In this document: positions 36,298 to 42,638 of the stretch, in pieces | How positions within the stretch are numbered: position 1 is the stretch's first letter | Layout: the number at the start of each line of letters is the position of its first letter | From: Clostridiales bacterium UBA1728 | GTDB taxonomy: Bacteria; Bacillota; Clostridia; Oscillospirales; Oscillospiraceae | Length of the DNA stretch: 64,000 nt | Reading direction: 5' to 3' | Assembly: GCA_002315975.1 (NCBI GenBank) | Contig: DCIK01000020.1 | Span: 11,071-75,070, forward strand | Notes under the pieces: model-generated | Database searches by the model: none | The model's input: the letters and a program-made list of their open reading frames with translations, nothing else | Told to the model about the DNA's origin: nothing | Translations under genes and position numbers: made by a program

Positions 36298-36593
36298 TTT
36301 TCATATATACTCCCTTACCTCTGTACTCCCCATCGGCTTGTCCGGAGGCCGAGCCCTACAAGGGGACGGAATCTGCGGATTGCCGCACCGGTGCGCAATG
36401 ACAGCACCCCGCGCCTTGCTTCTCCCCAGCGGCAGCGGAAGGCTTTTGTATGCGTCTCGACGATTGAGGAAGCAAGGCCGCAGAGCCTGATGTCTACCTC
36501 CGGCGGCGTTTTGCCGCCGAAAGCGCCTTTCTCTTCTCCACCGCCAGCGGCGCATCTTCTCTTTCCCAAGAGGAAAGAGAAGATGGGGGGCTG

Positions 36594-36625
36594 AAAAAAA
36601 CCGGCACGGCCTTTTGGCCGTGCCG
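36594..36625 (-). terminator. Terminator of the dCMP deaminase gene
   Basis: CGGCACGGCC/GGCCGTGCCG stem with seven T on the minus strand, 9 bp after the stop codon. The same GGCACGGCC palindrome appears near 6938, so a dispersed repeat may serve as a terminator. Confidence 0.8.
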
Positions 36626-36633
36626 TACTGCAT

Positions 36634-37107
36634 TTACAGGGTATCGTCGTTTTCGATCCACTCCTCCACCTCGGTGACGGTGTAGCTCTCTTCGCCGGTG
36701 CGGGCGACTACGCGCTTGATGCCGGCGTTGATGATCAGGCGGCGGCACATGGAGCAGGGGGTGGCGGTGCTGACCAGCTCGTTGCTGCCGGCGCTGCGGC
36801 CTACCAGATAGAGGGTGCCGCCCAGCATATCCCGCCGGGCAGCGGAGATGATGGCGTTGGCCTCAGCGTGGACGCTGCGGCAGAGCTCGTAGCGCTCGCC
36901 GGAGGGGATATTCAGTTCCTCCCGGGTGCAGCGACCCAGATCGGAGCAGTTGAGCCGACCCCGGGGCGCACCGTTGTAGCCGGTGGCGAGAATCTCGTCG
37001 TCGCTGACCACAATGGCGCCGTACTTCCGCCGCAGGCAGGTGGAGCGCTGCAGGGCGGCATCGGCAATATCAAGGTAGTAGTTCTCTTTGGTTCTGCGCT
37101 TTTCCAT
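36634..37107 (-). CDS. dCMP deaminase (ComEB-type)
   Basis: 157 residues. Zinc site: His and Glu in SVHAEANAIISAA, Cys pair in TPCSMCRRLI; an added CSDLGRCTREEL loop is typical of dCMP/ComEB deaminases, which make dUMP for thymidylate synthesis. The start MEKRRTKENYYLDIADAALQ at 37107 follows AAGGAGAGCCCGCC; the longer frame to 37200 is non-coding repeat. Own promoter and terminator, so monocistronic. Confidence 0.92.
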   Translation of the reverse strand: MEKRRTKENYYLDIADAALQRSTCLRRKYGAIVVSDDEILATGYNGAPRGRLNCSDLGRCTREELNIPSGERYELCRSVHAEANAIISAARRDMLGGTLYLVGRSAGSNELVSTATPCSMCRRLIINAGIKRVVARTGEESYTVTEVEEWIENDDTL

Positions 37108-37138
37108 GGCGGGCTCTCCTTGTTTTTCGTGATACTGT

Positions 37139-37167
37139 ATCATACCCAAAAGGGGCACGCTTGTCAA
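37139..37167 (-). promoter_or_regulatory. Promoter of the dCMP deaminase gene
   Basis: Minus strand: TTGACA (37167-37162), 17-bp spacer, TATGAT (37144-37139). Consensus -35. Confidence 0.8.
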
Positions 37168-37171
37168 GCAG

Positions 37172-37233
37172 GTGACAACGGGGACGGTTCTCTTTGTCAT
37201 AAAAGCTGACAGGAAGAACCGTCCCTGTTGTCA
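37172..37233. repeat. GGGGACGGTTCT palindrome, copy D
   Basis: GTGACAACGGGGACGGTTCT mirrored by AGAACCGTCCCTGTTGTCAC around a loop with TTTGTCATAAAAGCTGAC. It sits exactly between two divergent promoters. Confidence 0.85.
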
Positions 37234-37244
37234 CCTACTGTCAC

Positions 37245-37273
37245 TTGCCGAGAGGTGAAATGTGTGGTATCAT
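37245..37273 (+). promoter_or_regulatory. Promoter of queH
   Basis: TTGCCG (37245-37250), 17-bp spacer, TATCAT (37268-37273), 25 bp before the ATG. Confidence 0.65.
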
Positions 37274-37297
37274 ACCCCCGGAAGGAAGGCGATTCCC

Positions 37298-37888
37298 ATG
37301 AAGCACAACTATCAGGCGGAGCTGGACACGCTCCTGAAGGAGCTGGGCGGCGAGAGAAAAACGCTGCTGCTCCACGCCTGCTGCGCACCCTGCAGCAGCT
37401 ATTGTCTCGAATACCTCACGCAGCATTTCGATGTGACGGTACTGTACTATAACCCCAATACCCTCCCCGCAGCGGAGTGGGAGAAGCGGCTCTACTGGCT
37501 GCGCGTGCTACTGGAGCGGGCACCCTTCTGCCATGATGTGAAGCTGCTGGTGCCGGAGCGGCAGGAGGATGCCTTCTGGAAGGCCGCCGCGGGGCTGGAG
37601 AGCGAGCGGGAGGGCGGAGAGCGCTGCACCCAGTGCTTCCGTATGCGCCTGTCTAAGACCGCAGAGGAGGCCGAGAAGGGCGGCTACGACTTCTTTGCCA
37701 CCACGCTGACGGTCTCGCCCCACAAGGACGCCGAGCGCATCAACGCCATCGGCTATGCTCTGGCAGAGGGACTGAGCACCCGCTGGCTGCCCTCGGACTT
37801 CAAAAAGCGGGACGGCTACCGCAGGAGCATAGAGCTGAGCCACGAGTACGGCCTCTACCGGCAGGCCTGGTGCGGCTGCGGGCTTTGA
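37298..37888 (+). CDS. queH: Epoxyqueuosine reductase QueH
   Basis: 196 residues, DUF208. Performs the last step of queuosine synthesis in tRNA using an iron-sulfur cluster; the non-homologous alternative to QueG. Cysteines are in HACCAPCSSYC (28, 29, 32), ERCTQCFRMRL (110, 113) and the end AWCGCGL (192, 194), as expected. ATG 37298 follows GGAAGGAAGGCGATTCCC. No other queuosine genes are nearby, so it may salvage precursor. Confidence 0.92.
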   Translation: MKHNYQAELDTLLKELGGERKTLLLHACCAPCSSYCLEYLTQHFDVTVLYYNPNTLPAAEWEKRLYWLRVLLERAPFCHDVKLLVPERQEDAFWKAAAGLESEREGGERCTQCFRMRLSKTAEEAEKGGYDFFATTLTVSPHKDAERINAIGYALAEGLSTRWLPSDFKKRDGYRRSIELSHEYGLYRQAWCGCGL

Positions 37889-37894
37889 GTCGTC

Positions 37895-37925
37895 AAAAAA
37901 CACGGGCGCGCATTGCGCGCCCGTG
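37895..37925 (-). terminator. Terminator of the GGDEF gene (two-way)
   Basis: CACGGGCGCGC/GCGCGCCCGTG, 11-bp stem with 3-nt loop, between convergent queH and the cyclase gene. Six T follow on the minus strand. Confidence 0.85.
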
Positions 37926-37930
37926 TTCGC

Positions 37931-39433
37931 TTATCTCTTTCTTCTGTCCTTGCCGCTCTGCTCGTAATAGCGGCGCTTGGAGGCGTACATGGCCTGATCG
38001 GCCAGAGCCATGAGCTCGTCCACGCTGATCCCCTCCGCCTCGTCGGTGGAGGAAAAGCCGTAGGACAGGCTGAGCTTCAGCCCCTCCGGGCCCTGCCAGT
38101 GCTCCATGGCGCTCTGCAGGCGGCGCTCCAACTCCTCACGCCGGAGCGTGCAGTCCCGGAGCAGCACGAAGAACTCGTCGCCGCCGGTGCGGAAGAGCTG
38201 CCCCTCGGGGGCAAAAACCTCTGTCAGCACCTGCGCCGCGCCCTTCAGCAGGGCATCGCCGGCGCTGTGACCCAGAGCATCGTTGGTGGTCTTCAGCCCG
38301 TTCAGGTCCAGCTCCGCAACGGTCAACGCGGGGAGAGCGGGGAGTGCACGCAGCTCGGTCAGCGTTTCCTCATAGCTGCGGCGGTTCCATGCTCCGGTGA
38401 GCTCGTCCCGGTAGCTGTAGGTATAGAGGGTGTCCACCTGAGACTGGAGCAGGCGGGTGTAGTTCCGCTCCAGCGTCACGTCCCGGAACCAGAGCACCCT
38501 GCCCGCGTCGCCCTCGATGGGACGAACAGACACATCGAAGATGGTATCGTCTGCCGTATACTCGCTCTTCTCGCCGCTGAGATACGCCTCCAGCTCCGGC
38601 AGCTCGCTGCTGAGCCGGGTGTCCAGAATGGCGGAGGAGAGGGCGGGGAAGAGCACCTTAGCCCGGTCGTTGCAGCCCTTGTAGCTGTTGTCGGCGCCGA
38701 AGACGATGAGGGCATCGCTCATGGAGCGGATGGAGTAGGCCGCGGCGATGTTGTCCGTGTCGTAGAGGTTGTAGCGGTAGATCATGCCGAGAACCAGCAC
38801 GGAGAAGATCGCAAAGGCAAAGGGCTGCAGGTCGGTCTCCCAGTCGAAGACCTTTGGAATAATATAGGCCACGCAGGGTACTGCCACTGCCAGAATCAGC
38901 CGGAAAACATAGCCCCTGCGCCTGTAGTTTTTCAGCGAGAAGACCAGCGCTGTGGCCACGGCCAGCGCCATATACAGGGCGAAAAGCCCCACGGCCAGCG
39001 TGTGGAAGAAGCCGTAATCCTTTTTCAGTACGCTGTAGCTCCCCATGTCCACGGCCCAGTAGCTCTTATAGAACAGCGGGTGGTGATCCAGCGTCAGCAC
39101 TACGGCGGAGATCAGCAGATTCAGGGTGTGGAACAGCAGCCGGAAGCCCTTGATCATTTTGTAGCCGCAATAGTCCAGAATAAAGAGCAGCATCAGGAAC
39201 ATCCCGTGGGTCACAAAGGCATAGACCAGCTTCTGCCCGATGATCAGCCCCTCGGCGGTGCGGGCTTCGATGCGGAAGAGGAAGCCCAGCGAGCAGCAGG
39301 TCAGACACACGCAGACCATCAGTGCCAGCTTCTGCATACGGCTTTCGCTGTGGGTGGCCACAGCCGCCGTACAGCCGAACAGAACCAGAACGGATATATA
39401 GTTCAAAATGACAAGTATGTCGTGCAAATTCAT
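37931..39433 (-). CDS. Membrane GGDEF diguanylate cyclase with 7TM-type sensor
   Basis: 500 residues. The N-terminal ~220 residues have about seven hydrophobic segments (LHDILVILNYISVLVLFGCT, MFLMLLFILDYCGYKMIKGF, and more), like the 7TM-histidine kinase input domain. A PAS-like region follows (ALIVFGADNSYKGCNDRAK, FDVSVRPIEG). The GGDEF domain is about 335-490 with active-site RTGGDEFF (GGDEF at 417-421). No RxxD inhibitory site is visible before it. Makes c-di-GMP. ATG 39433 has GGGAGCGTTTCT; the longer ORF start lies in the terminator. Confidence 0.9.
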   Translation of the reverse strand: MNLHDILVILNYISVLVLFGCTAAVATHSESRMQKLALMVCVCLTCCSLGFLFRIEARTAEGLIIGQKLVYAFVTHGMFLMLLFILDYCGYKMIKGFRLLFHTLNLLISAVVLTLDHHPLFYKSYWAVDMGSYSVLKKDYGFFHTLAVGLFALYMALAVATALVFSLKNYRRRGYVFRLILAVAVPCVAYIIPKVFDWETDLQPFAFAIFSVLVLGMIYRYNLYDTDNIAAAYSIRSMSDALIVFGADNSYKGCNDRAKVLFPALSSAILDTRLSSELPELEAYLSGEKSEYTADDTIFDVSVRPIEGDAGRVLWFRDVTLERNYTRLLQSQVDTLYTYSYRDELTGAWNRRSYEETLTELRALPALPALTVAELDLNGLKTTNDALGHSAGDALLKGAAQVLTEVFAPEGQLFRTGGDEFFVLLRDCTLRREELERRLQSAMEHWQGPEGLKLSLSYGFSSTDEAEGISVDELMALADQAMYASKRRYYEQSGKDRRKR

Positions 39434-39466
39434 AGAAACGCTCCCAAGGCAAAAAATCACGAGTGC

Positions 39467-39495
39467 ATTATAAACGAAAAAATTGCCTGTGTCTA
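39467..39495 (-). promoter_or_regulatory. Promoter of the GGDEF gene, inside the radC terminator
   Basis: Minus strand: TAGACA (39495-39490), 17-bp spacer, TATAAT (39472-39467). The -35 lies in the loop and right arm of the terminator hairpin. Confidence 0.75.
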
Positions 39496-39505
39496 CAGGC
39501 AATTT
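39475..39505 (-). terminator. Terminator after radC
   Basis: AAAATTGCCTGT, 4-nt loop, ACAGGCAATTTTTT on the minus strand, 21 bp after the radC stop. Confidence 0.85.
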
Positions 39506-39525
39506 TCTAATTTTTTGTTAAGTCT

Positions 39526-40209
39526 TCAGAGGATACCGACCTCGCTCATGGAGAGGTACTCGTCCCCGGCCATGATCAGGTGGTCACTGAGATCAATGCC
39601 CACGGTGCGGAGGGACTGCCGCAGCCGCAATGTGGCGCTCTCGTCCTCGGTGGAGGGCATACATATGCCGCTGGGGTGGTTGTGCGCCAGGATTACGGCG
39701 CTGCTTTTCAGCTCCAGCGCCCGACCTACCAGTGCGCGGACGCCGATCTCTGCGGCGTTGACCACGCCCCGGTTGACCTGCTCACAGGCTAAAATGTGGG
39801 AGCGGGAGTCCAGAAAAAGGGCGTAGACCAGCTCGTCCGGCTGATAGTAGAAGTGGGGCAGCAGGTACTCTCCGGCCTCCTCGGGAGTGGTGACGGAGGA
39901 GATCGTGTCGCTCTTGCGGATGAGATAGCGCCGGGACAGGGCGGGAATCAGCTGAAGAAACAGCGCAGCGTTCTCGCCCATACCCGGTACGGCGCGGAGC
40001 TCCTCCGGTCTGGCCTCCAGCACTGCCTCCAGCGAGCCGAAGGTCTCCAGCAGGGCATGGGCCAAAGGGTTGGTGTCCTGCCGGGGCAGAACATAGAAAA
40101 GGAGCAGCTCCAGGGCGTTCAGGTCGCTGAAGCTGTCCAGCCCGTAACGGGCAAAGCGGGTTTTCAGCCGCTGGCGGTGGCCGCTGTGGGCACTGTCCTT
40201 TTCTGCCAT
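39526..40209 (-). CDS. radC: RadC/MPN-JAB domain protein
   Basis: 227 residues. A helix-hairpin-helix region (LRAVPGMGENAALFLQ, about 72-88) is followed by a JAB metalloprotease-like domain with H176 and H178 in LAHNHPSGICMPS and D189. The metal site is complete. Family function is unsettled despite the DNA-repair name. The ATG lies 2 bp after the tsaD stop, so it is cotranscribed with tsaD. Confidence 0.93.
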   Translation of the reverse strand: MAEKDSAHSGHRQRLKTRFARYGLDSFSDLNALELLLFYVLPRQDTNPLAHALLETFGSLEAVLEARPEELRAVPGMGENAALFLQLIPALSRRYLIRKSDTISSVTTPEEAGEYLLPHFYYQPDELVYALFLDSRSHILACEQVNRGVVNAAEIGVRALVGRALELKSSAVILAHNHPSGICMPSTEDESATLRLRQSLRTVGIDLSDHLIMAGDEYLSMSEVGIL

Positions 40210-40211
40210 AT

Positions 40212-41219
40212 TTACACTTCCAGACTCAGATTGGCGAAGGCGTTCAGCTCGGTGCCGGCAGTGTGTCCGGCGAGATATTCGTAGTAGCCCTGGGCACCGA
40301 TCATGGCGGCGTTGTCACCGCAGAGCTTCAGCGGGGGAATATAGAGCCTGTCGCCGCTCTTTTCACAGGCTGCGGCGAAGTCGCTGCGGATGCGGGAGTT
40401 GGCGGCCACGCCGCCGGCCACGCAGACCTTCCCGTAGCCCAGCTTCCTGGCCGCCTGCATGGTGCGGGGCACCAGCGCATAGGAGACGGCGCGGCAGAGG
40501 GAGGCGGCCAGACCCGCCCTGTCCAGCTCCTCGCCGGTCTGCTCGCTGTGGTGGGCCAGATTGATTACGGCGGTTTTCAGACCGGAAAAGCTCATGTCGT
40601 AGGGGTTTTCGCCCACATAGGGCTTGGGCAGCGGGTAGCGCCGGTCGTCGCCCTGCTTGCTCAGGGCATCAATGGGTGCGCCGCCGGGGTAGGGGAGACC
40701 CAGCACCCGGGCGGTTTTGTCAAAGCACTCGCCGGCGGCATCGTCCCGGGTCTGACCGAGAATTTTCATCTCCGTGTAGGAGCGCACATCCACCAGAAGG
40801 GTGTTGCCGCCGGAGATGGCAAGGCAGAGGAAGGGCGGCTCCAGCTCCGGGAAGGCCAGATAGTTGGCGGCGATGTGACCCCGGGTGTGGTGCACGGGAA
40901 TCAGGGGAACGCCCAGACTCATGGCCACGCTCTTGGCAAAGTTCACCCCCACCAGCACCGCACCGATGAGACCGGGTGCATAGCTGACCGCCACCGCGTC
41001 AATGTCGCTGCGGGTGAGCCCGGTGACGCTCAGCGCCCGGTCGGCAAGCTGAGAGATGACCTCCACATGGCTGCGGGAGGCAATTTCGGGCACCACGCCG
41101 CCGTAAATGGCGTGCAGATCGGCCTGAGAGAAAATCTGATCGGTGAGTACCCGCCGTCCGTCCTCGGTAATGGCCACGGCTGTCTCGTCGCAGGTGGACT
41201 CCACGGAAAGAATAAGCAT
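40212..41219 (-). CDS. tsaD: tRNA N6-adenosine threonylcarbamoyltransferase
   Basis: 336 residues. Transfers threonylcarbamoyl to A37 of ANN-decoding tRNAs, working with TsaB and TsaE. MLILSVESTCDETAVAITED start; metal ligands H111 and H115 in HHTRGHIAANY, plus LAISGGNT and a late GDNAAMIGAQGYYEY with the final Asp. The longer frame to 41381 reads through repeats, so ATG 41219 is chosen (AAAGGAG upstream). tsaB and tsaE are not in the window; a rimI gene lies upstream across a repeat. Confidence 0.97.
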   Translation of the reverse strand: MLILSVESTCDETAVAITEDGRRVLTDQIFSQADLHAIYGGVVPEIASRSHVEVISQLADRALSVTGLTRSDIDAVAVSYAPGLIGAVLVGVNFAKSVAMSLGVPLIPVHHTRGHIAANYLAFPELEPPFLCLAISGGNTLLVDVRSYTEMKILGQTRDDAAGECFDKTARVLGLPYPGGAPIDALSKQGDDRRYPLPKPYVGENPYDMSFSGLKTAVINLAHHSEQTGEELDRAGLAASLCRAVSYALVPRTMQAARKLGYGKVCVAGGVAANSRIRSDFAAACEKSGDRLYIPPLKLCGDNAAMIGAQGYYEYLAGHTAGTELNAFANLSLEV

Positions 41220-41245
41220 GATGGTTTGCGGCTCCTTTATGAAAT

Positions 41246-41420
41246 GGCTTCCCCTCTGGGGAAGCTGTCTCGCGCAGCGAGACTGAAGAGGTCGGCTTCC
41301 CCTCTGGGGAAGCTGTCGGCGAAGCCGATTGATGAGGGAAAAACTGCGTATTTCGGAACTTTGCGGTAGGCGGTGCCTCATCCACCGCTGCGCGGTCCCC
41401 CTTCCCCGGAGGGGAAGGCT
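41246..41420. repeat. CTTCCCC-type element between tsaD and rimI
   Basis: GGCTTCCCCTCTGGGGAAGC, TGTCTCGCGCAGCGAGACTG, a second TTCCCC unit with GTCGGCGAAGCCGATTGATG, then GCCTCATCCACCGCTGCGCG and CTTCCCCGGAGGGGAAGGC. Nested palindromes, the same family as 6991-7107. Confidence 0.8.
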
Positions 41421-41423
41421 CGA

Positions 41424-41846
41424 TCAGTATTCGTACTTCAGCAGCAGTGCGTCCTCTTTGGGCTTTTCGTACATACCCCGGCGGAGGCCTACCTGCTGAA
41501 AGCCTTCGCTCTCGTAGAGGGCAATGGCGGGAGCGTTGGAGGCGCGAACCTCCAGCGTGAGGAAGACCAGCTTCCCTCGGTTCCGCTCCATGAGCGAGCG
41601 AAGCAGAGCGCGGCCTATGCCCCGTCCCCGCTCTCTCTCCCGGACGGCAAGGTTGCCGATGTAGCCCTCGTCCAGCACGATGGCGGCATCGATATAGCCC
41701 AGAAGGCTGTCCTCTTCGGCCACGAGGAAGTTTTCGATTTCTCTCTCAATCTGCGGCTGCAGCCGGGGCAGAGAAAAGCAGGAGCCCTCCAGCGCAGCAA
41801 TGAAGGGAGCGTCGGCAATGCTTGCGGGACGAACGGTGAAAGACAT
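41424..41846 (-). CDS. rimI: Ribosomal-protein-alanine acetyltransferase-like GNAT
   Basis: 140 residues. Starts MSFTVRPASIADAPFIAALE; the acetyl-CoA loop is RERERGRGIGRALLRSLMER and the end ALYESEGFQQVGLRRGMY. This matches RimI, which acetylates the N-terminus of S18 and commonly neighbours tsaB/tsaD. ATG 41846 has CGGAGGATATTGC before it; the longer frame is upstream regulatory DNA. Confidence 0.87.
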   Translation of the reverse strand: MSFTVRPASIADAPFIAALEGSCFSLPRLQPQIEREIENFLVAEEDSLLGYIDAAIVLDEGYIGNLAVRERERGRGIGRALLRSLMERNRGKLVFLTLEVRASNAPAIALYESEGFQQVGLRRGMYEKPKEDALLLKYEY

Positions 41847-41870
41847 GGCAATATCCTCCGATAATAGTAC

Positions 41871-41899
41871 ATTATCCCACAAGCGTCGGCAATTGGCAA
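41871..41899 (-). promoter_or_regulatory. Promoter of rimI
   Basis: Minus strand: TTGCCA (41899-41894), 17-bp spacer, GATAAT (41876-41871). Divergent from the toxin-antitoxin promoter. Confidence 0.75.
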
Positions 41900-41921
41900 G
41901 GGTAAGAATAGAGTTTTTCTC

Positions 41922-41950
41922 TTGCACTCGTGGCAATAATGTGATACAAT
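41922..41950 (+). promoter_or_regulatory. Promoter of the toxin-antitoxin pair
   Basis: TTGCAC (41922-41927), 17-bp spacer, TACAAT (41945-41950), 30 bp before the antitoxin ATG. Confidence 0.75.
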
Positions 41951-41979
41951 ATGACTACCAACAGGAAAGGAGAGAGCTT

Positions 41980-42276
41980 ATGTTTGATACCATGTCCATA
42001 CGCCCCTCAAAGGATCTGCGCAATCATTACGCCCTGATCTCCGAGCTTTGCCGTCAGAATCCCGTTGCAATCACGGTGAACGGACGGGAGGATACGGTGG
42101 TTCTGTCTCATGAGGCGTATATGGAGCAGCAGAGGCATATCGCCGAGCTGGAGGCGAAGCTGGCGCTGTACGCGCATCTGGCTGAAGCGGAGGACGATAT
42201 CAGGTTAGGGCGTGTGCAGAATGCGGAAGACGCCTTCAATGAGATTCTCAGCGAGCTCGACACGCTCAGGCCATGA
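41980..42276 (+). CDS. Phd/YefM-type antitoxin
   Basis: 98 residues. MSIRPSKDLRNHYALISELC and NPVAITVNGREDTVVLSHEA form the Phd/YefM DNA-binding fold; the C-terminal part is charged and probably neutralises the toxin. Such antitoxins bind and repress their own promoter. AAAGGAGAGAGCTT ribosome site. Its last codons overlap the toxin start by 4 bp (ATGA). Confidence 0.88.
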   Translation: MFDTMSIRPSKDLRNHYALISELCRQNPVAITVNGREDTVVLSHEAYMEQQRHIAELEAKLALYAHLAEAEDDIRLGRVQNAEDAFNEILSELDTLRP

Positions 42277-42596
42277 AATATACCGTCAGCATAACGGAGA
42301 GCGCCAAGCGCGATCTGAAAGAAATCGCTGCGTATATCCTATCCTGGTCAAAGGAGAAGGGACTTGCAGAAAGAACCATCCGAGAGCTGCAGGCGGCCTG
42401 TCTTTCGCTGGAGGAGTTCCCGAACAGGGGAGCGCTGCCCCGGGAGAGAATGCTTCGCACCGCGGGCTATCGTTTTCTGACGCAGGGCGACTATCTCATC
42501 TTCTACAAGGTGGAGGAGGCCGCAAAAACCGTTTTGATTATGGCTGTTCTGAACGGGAGACGGGATTATATGCGTTTTATAAAGCAGCTGCTCTGA
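42273..42596 (+). CDS. RelE/ParE-family toxin
   Basis: 107 residues. YTVSITESAKRDLKEIAAYI start and GDYLIFYKVEEAAKTVLIMA with VLNGRRDYMRFI near the end, the RelE/ParE plasmid-stabilisation fold. RelE members cut mRNA in the ribosome; ParE members poison gyrase. The sequence does not decide which. Coupled to the antitoxin by the overlap. Confidence 0.87.
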   Translation: MKYTVSITESAKRDLKEIAAYILSWSKEKGLAERTIRELQAACLSLEEFPNRGALPRERMLRTAGYRFLTQGDYLIFYKVEEAAKTVLIMAVLNGRRDYMRFIKQLL

Positions 42597-42603
42597 AAAA
42601 ACC

Positions 42604-42638
42604 GGGGCTGCCGCAGGATATGCGGCAGCCTCTTTTTG
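42604..42638. terminator. Two-way terminator between the toxin gene and polA
   Basis: GGGGCTGCCGCA, 5-nt loop, TGCGGCAGCCTC then TTTTT; A-run on the left gives T-run for the minus strand. Confidence 0.85.

Larger units (their letters stand above)
36057..36633. repeat. 577-bp gap with mixed repeats and debris
   Basis: Contains a long imperfect palindrome (36171-36208, GACTGCTCTTGAT mirrored by ATCAAGGGCAGTC), probably a terminator of the DUF3800 gene. Also: a short minus-strand ORF (36214-36297), a CTTGTCCGGAGGCCGAGCC repeat (36334-36360), a GGATTGCC..GCAATGAC half of the GIY-YIG-linked palindrome (36375-36404), a GAGGAAAGAGAAG/CTTCTCTTTCC inverted pair, and the dCMP deaminase terminator. It looks like a hot spot of insertions. 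Confidence 0.65.

Noticed and set aside
37913..39826. 637-codon plus-strand frame opposite the GGDEF gene and radC
   Set aside because: The opposite strand encodes recognisable GGDEF and RadC proteins with promoter and terminator; this frame crosses the terminator hairpin.
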